Below, piece after piece: positions 60,306-64,000 of a stretch of 64,000 nucleotides of DNA (positions are counted from its first letter, which is position 1; each line of letters opens with the position of its first letter). Both the position numbers and the translations under genes were made by a program. The DNA comes from UBA5158 sp040389045 (GTDB lineage Bacteria > Pseudomonadota > Gammaproteobacteria > DSM-16500). The stretch is from contig JAZKAT010000006.1 in the NCBI GenBank assembly GCA_040389045.1, forward strand, positions 1-64,000, given 5' to 3'. The notes beneath the pieces are model-generated. The model had not been told where the DNA came from. It worked only from the letters and a program-made list of their open reading frames with translations, and did not search any database.

Positions 60306-61469
60306 TTAACGCTCCACCGCTTCAACAACTTTTTTAGCGGCATCTGTGAAACTTTTTGCCGCAATAATATTTAAACCGCTTTCACTTAATTTTTTTGAAC
60401 CCAGTTCAGCGTTATTTCCTTCAAGACGCACCACTACTGGCAATTCCGTTCCGACTTCAGCAACCGCGCCGATAATGCCTTCCGCGATTAAATCGCAACG
60501 CACTATGCCGCCAAAAATATTAACCAGAATCGCTTTGACTTTGGTATCCGATAAAATAATTTTGAATGCTTCCGTCACGCGCTCTTTGGTTGCGCCACCG
60601 CCCACATCAAGAAAATTAGCTGGGCTGCCACCATTCAATTTGACTAAATCCATGGTCGCCATTGCTAAACCAGCGCCATTGACCATGCAGCCGATATCGC
60701 CATCCAGAGCGATGTAATTTAATTCCCAATCGCGCGCACGATTTTCACGTTCGTCTTCCTGGGTAGTATCACGCATTTCCCGCAATTTTGGTTGTCGGTA
60801 AAGCGCATTGTCATCAATGGTAATCTTGGCATCCAGACATAACAAATTACCTTGCTTGGTAATAACTAATGGATTGATTTCCAGCAGCGCCAAATCTCTT
60901 TCCACAAACATTTTACCCAGGCCAGTTAACAGCGTGGTGAACTGCTTGACTTGATCAGCTGTTAATTTCAATGCATACGCCAAATCGCGCGCTTGAAATG
61001 GCATGACACCTACCAGGGGATCAATGACTACGTAAAGAATTTTTTCCGGAGTTTTTTCGGCGACTTTTTCAATTTCAACACCACCTTCGGTAGAAGCCAT
61101 AAAGACTACGCGTTGCTTGGAGCGGTCAATGACAGCGCCTAAATAAAGTTCTTTTTCAATGTCGCTAGGTTCTTCGATTAATACTTGTCTGACCGGTTGA
61201 CCTTGTTCTGTGGTTTGATAAGTCACTAACTGAGTGCCTAACATGCCCTTGGCGGCATTACCCACTTCTTCTTTGGTTGAGACTATTTTTACGCCGCCTG
61301 CTTTACCGCGACCGCCAGCATGCACCTGCGCTTTGACGACCCAGCGCTTGGTTTTGAGTTTGTCAGCAATTAGCAGTGCTTCATCCACGTTCCTGGCAAC
61401 TTCTCCTGTTGGCACAGGCAAGCCATATTCCGCCAAAAGTTGTTTGGCCTGGTATTCATGCAAATTCAT
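60306..61469 (-). CDS. sucC: succinyl-CoA synthetase beta subunit
   Basis: 387 residues, usual length. ATP-grasp domain with VVKAQVHAGGRGKAGGV, and C-terminal CoA-ligase part with GDIGCMVNGAGLAMATMD and VNIFGGIVRCD. Pairs with SucD; 32 bp after sucB, tightly followed by sucD. Confidence 0.97.
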   Translation of the reverse strand: MNLHEYQAKQLLAEYGLPVPTGEVARNVDEALLIADKLKTKRWVVKAQVHAGGRGKAGGVKIVSTKEEVGNAAKGMLGTQLVTYQTTEQGQPVRQVLIEEPSDIEKELYLGAVIDRSKQRVVFMASTEGGVEIEKVAEKTPEKILYVVIDPLVGVMPFQARDLAYALKLTADQVKQFTTLLTGLGKMFVERDLALLEINPLVITKQGNLLCLDAKITIDDNALYRQPKLREMRDTTQEDERENRARDWELNYIALDGDIGCMVNGAGLAMATMDLVKLNGGSPANFLDVGGGATKERVTEAFKIILSDTKVKAILVNIFGGIVRCDLIAEGIIGAVAEVGTELPVVVRLEGNNAELGSKKLSESGLNIIAAKSFTDAAKKVVEAVER

Positions 61470-61501
61470 ATCTGTTTCCCAAAATTAAAAATTACGAAAA
61501 A

Positions 61502-62719
61502 TTAAATTTCTAGCAGCAATCTTGCCGGATCTTCTAATAATTCCTTGATTGCCACCAAAAATGTAACAGAGTCTTTGCCATCGATGATGCGATGATCATA
61601 AGACAACGCGACATACATCATTGGACGAATGACAATTTGCCCATTCACTACGACCGGCCGTTGGTCTATTTTATGCATCCCTAAAATTCCACTTTGTGGT
61701 GGATTTAAAATAGGTGTCGCTAATAACGAACCGAACACGCCGCCATTCGTTATCGTAAACGTGCCACCCTGCATTTCTTCCAGCGTTAATTTGCCATTAC
61801 GCGCTTTGACGGCAAATTCAGCGATTTTCGTTTCAATCTCAGCCATGCTCATTTGGTCGGCGTCACGTAACACAGGTACCACCAGACCGCGATCGGTTGA
61901 TACTGCCACCCCGATATCAAAATAGCCGTGATAGACAATGTCATTGCCATCGATAGACGCATTGACAGCGGGAAAACGTTTTAACGCTTCAACGGCTGCT
62001 TTTACAAAAAATGACATGAAGCCTAAACGTGAATTGTGAGCTTTTTCAAATTTATCTTTGTAGCGGGTACGCAATTCAATCACTTCCGCCAAATCAATTT
62101 CATTGAAAGTAGTCAGCATGGCGGTGGTTTGTTTAACTTCCAGTAAACGCTCGGCAATGCGCAAACGCATGCGGGTCATGGGTACGCGTTTTTCCGGACG
62201 GTTACCCAAATCAGTCTGGCCAGTCGCGGCGCTAGTATCACCACTAACTTGATTCATAATATTTTCTTTCGTGATGCGACCACCTTTGCCGGTGCCTTTC
62301 ACCTGGCTTAAGTCCACATCATTTTCCGCCGCGACGCGACGTACTGAAGGACTAGATGAAGCGTTGGTAGTCGAGGCCGCTGCTTGTGGCTTGTTGGCGC
62401 TAGCGGATTGCTGCGCGGGTGCGGCGGATGCGGTGGCGGTTTCCGTGGATTTCGCCGCGGGTTTTTCCGCTTGCGCGGCTTTGCCTGCTTCAATCACGGC
62501 GATAACTTGGTTCGCCTGCACTGTTTCACCTTCGGGTTTGATAATTTCTTTCAAGACACCATCAGCTGGCGCCGGAACTTCCAGCATTACCTTGTCGGTT
62601 TCAAGGTCCACCAGGTTTTCATCACGGGTTACCGTGTCGCCTACTTTTTTATGCCAGGTTGAAACGGTGGCATCCGCGACGGATTCTGGCAACATAGGCA
62701 CTTTTACTTCAATGGCCAT
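61502..62719 (-). CDS. sucB: 2-oxoglutarate dehydrogenase E2 (dihydrolipoyl succinyltransferase)
   Basis: 405 residues. Lipoyl domain 1-77 with K43 in ETDKVML; Ala/Thr/Ser linker ~80-118; peripheral subunit-binding domain ~119-158 (SVRRVAAENDVDLSQVKGTG); catalytic domain with ALSYDHRIIDGKDSVTFL near the C-terminus. Core of the 2-oxoglutarate dehydrogenase complex. 24 bp after sucA. Confidence 0.97.
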   Translation of the reverse strand: MAIEVKVPMLPESVADATVSTWHKKVGDTVTRDENLVDLETDKVMLEVPAPADGVLKEIIKPEGETVQANQVIAVIEAGKAAQAEKPAAKSTETATASAAPAQQSASANKPQAAASTTNASSSPSVRRVAAENDVDLSQVKGTGKGGRITKENIMNQVSGDTSAATGQTDLGNRPEKRVPMTRMRLRIAERLLEVKQTTAMLTTFNEIDLAEVIELRTRYKDKFEKAHNSRLGFMSFFVKAAVEALKRFPAVNASIDGNDIVYHGYFDIGVAVSTDRGLVVPVLRDADQMSMAEIETKIAEFAVKARNGKLTLEEMQGGTFTITNGGVFGSLLATPILNPPQSGILGMHKIDQRPVVVNGQIVIRPMMYVALSYDHRIIDGKDSVTFLVAIKELLEDPARLLLEI

Positions 62720-62743
62720 CTTAGTATTCCTTAAATTATTCAG

Positions 62744-64000
62744 CTATTTTATAGATAACGCTTCTTTCACCAATGCTTCTTGCTCGCGCAAATGTACTGA
62801 TGGATAACCGGTCGAAGGTGAAGCCGCCATCGTCCGTCCCGCGTAACGTAATTTTTGTCCTTTGCCCATGCAGTCCTGAATAAAATTCCGCATCATGAAC
62901 CAGGCGCCCTGATTAGCTGGTTCTTCCTGACACCAGACAATATCTTTAGCATTAGCGTATTGCTTTAAAACTTTCTCAACATCTTCGTTAGGAAATGGAT
63001 AAAGTTGTTCGATACGGACTAGCGCATTGGTATTCAATTTTAGTTCGCGGCGTTTTTCGAGTAAGTCGTAATAAACTTTACCGCAACAGAATATAACCGT
63101 TTCAACTTGCTGCGCTTTAATCGCATCAATTTCTGGAATGACATTTTGGAATCCACCTTTGGATAAGTCTTCCAGCGTGGAAACTGCCAGTGGATGGCGT
63201 AATAAACTTTTCGGTGTCATCACTATTAATGGTTTGCGGTAAGGGCGTACCATTTGTCGGCGTAACATGTGGAAATCCTGCGCCGGTGTAGTTGGCACGC
63301 AAACCTGCATATTATCTTGCGCACACAATTGTAAATAGCGTTCCAGCCGCGCTGAAGAATGCTCAGGACCACCGCCTTCAAAACCGTGCGGTAAAAACAC
63401 CGTCAAACCACAAAGCCGTCGCCATTTTTGTTCGCCTGAACTGATAAATTGATCGAAAACAACTTGCGCGCCATTGGCGAAATCACCAAACTGCGCTTCC
63501 CAAATTACCAGATAGTTTGGATCAGCCGATGCGTAACCATATTCAAAAGCCAGCACCGCTTCTTCGGATAACAAGGAATCAACGATATTGATTTGCACCT
63601 GACCCGGTTTAATGTTGCTAAGTGGTATATACATACTATCGGTATTTTGTTCGTGCAAAATTGCGTGTCGGTGCGCGAAGGTGCCGCGCGCAACATCTTG
63701 ACCACAGATACGAATAGGATAACCGTCATCAAGCAACGTGGCATACGCTAATATTTCCGCATAACCCCAATTAAGTGGGGTTTCGCCTGCAGTCATTTTC
63801 TGACGTGTTTCCATCATTTTTTTCACTTGTGCTTGCAGTACAAAGCCTTCCGGCAAGACTTCCAATTGTTTAGCGAGTGCGGTTAATTTTTTCATGGGCA
63901 CAGCGGTATTGGCGGGTGTAGTCCATTTCGTACCGATAAACGGCTGCCATGCCACTGAATATTCATAAACTGCTTTGTCTTGCACCGTATCAACAACCGC
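62744..64000 (-). CDS. sucA: 2-oxoglutarate dehydrogenase E1, C-terminal part
   Basis: 419 codons, open at the window edge; the family is about 930 residues, so the N-terminal half lies beyond 64000. Visible parts include ETPLNWGYAEILAYATLLDD, CGQDVARGTFAHRHAILH, LPHGFEGGGPEHSSARLERY and WCQEEPANQGAW, standard SucA sequence of the thiamine-diphosphate enzyme. First gene of sucABCD. Confidence 0.96.
   Translation of the reverse strand, partial: AVVDTVQDKAVYEYSVAWQPFIGTKWTTPANTAVPMKKLTALAKQLEVLPEGFVLQAQVKKMMETRQKMTAGETPLNWGYAEILAYATLLDDGYPIRICGQDVARGTFAHRHAILHEQNTDSMYIPLSNIKPGQVQINIVDSLLSEEAVLAFEYGYASADPNYLVIWEAQFGDFANGAQVVFDQFISSGEQKWRRLCGLTVFLPHGFEGGGPEHSSARLERYLQLCAQDNMQVCVPTTPAQDFHMLRRQMVRPYRKPLIVMTPKSLLRHPLAVSTLEDLSKGGFQNVIPEIDAIKAQQVETVIFCCGKVYYDLLEKRRELKLNTNALVRIEQLYPFPNEDVEKVLKQYANAKDIVWCQEEPANQGAWFMMRNFIQDCMGKGQKLRYAGRTMAASPSTGYPSVHLREQEALVKEALSIK

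Noticed and set aside
1..64000. tRNA, rRNA, phage or insertion-sequence genes.
   Set aside because: I looked for cloverleaf-like segments, transposase and integrase motifs and saw none; this is a visual check only.

Overview
The window reads as a chromosomal segment of an AT-rich gammaproteobacterium, most likely of the Legionellales (Legionella/Coxiella/Aquicella type). The evidence is a run of long, unrecognised, eukaryote-interaction-like proteins with ankyrin-like repeats, coiled coils and hydrophobic hairpins. Four of these loci carry a near-perfect PmrA box (YTTAAK-N5-YTTAAK) exactly 10 bp before a -10 element, the arrangement known to control Dot/Icm effector genes in Legionella and Coxiella. 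No T4SS gene, rRNA, tRNA or CRISPR array was seen. There is one 100-N assembly gap (45463-45562).

Layout. 1-10.9 kb: accessory 'effector' region, with one frameshifted gene, several hypothetical proteins, two copies of a PmrA-promoter/ankyrin-3'-end frame holding different genes, a displaced fragment of the moxR leader, decayed duplicate pieces, and one GC-rich methyltransferase gene that looks recently acquired. 10.9-14.8 kb: a C39-like secreted peptidase plus a very large thioredoxin/SPATA20-like/DsbD fusion. 15-22.3 kb: a complete Gram-negative stressosome operon (globin-RsbR, RsbS, RsbT, RsbX) running into a GGDEF-EAL protein, a histidine kinase with an RsbU-N-like front end, and a hybrid kinase, with a separate CheY-like regulator facing it. 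22.6-24.2 kb: a second C39-like peptidase and a GT4 glycosyltransferase. 24.4-31.3 kb: a seven-gene MoxR/DUF58/BatABCD (aerotolerance-type) operon. 31.3-45.4 kb: PmrA-box gene, class A beta-lactamase, large hypothetical proteins, lipase-like hydrolase, envelope-stress genes (PspC, BON, CsbD, three DUF1328 genes), bacterioferritin-like protein, an aspartoacylase-family enzyme and a stand-alone LigD polymerase domain. 45.4-57.9 kb: outer-membrane and secreted proteins, sugar dehydrogenase, def-tag pair, thioesterase, gamma-glutamyltransferase, a double-kinase hybrid sensor with a DivK-like regulator, and two low-complexity secreted proteins. 58-64 kb: housekeeping serS and sucABCD (the sucA 5' end lies outside the window).

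Working together: the stressosome genes form a chain from a predicted haem sensor (RsbR), through the RsbS/RsbT switch reset by RsbX, to a histidine kinase carrying an RsbT-docking-like domain and a c-di-GMP enzyme. The output would then be phosphorelay and c-di-GMP instead of a sigma factor. The PmrA-box genes would form a separate regulon connected to host interaction. Three copies of a 28-bp-arm palindromic element (one of them partial) and a related 19-bp minisatellite occupy intergenic sites in the right half.
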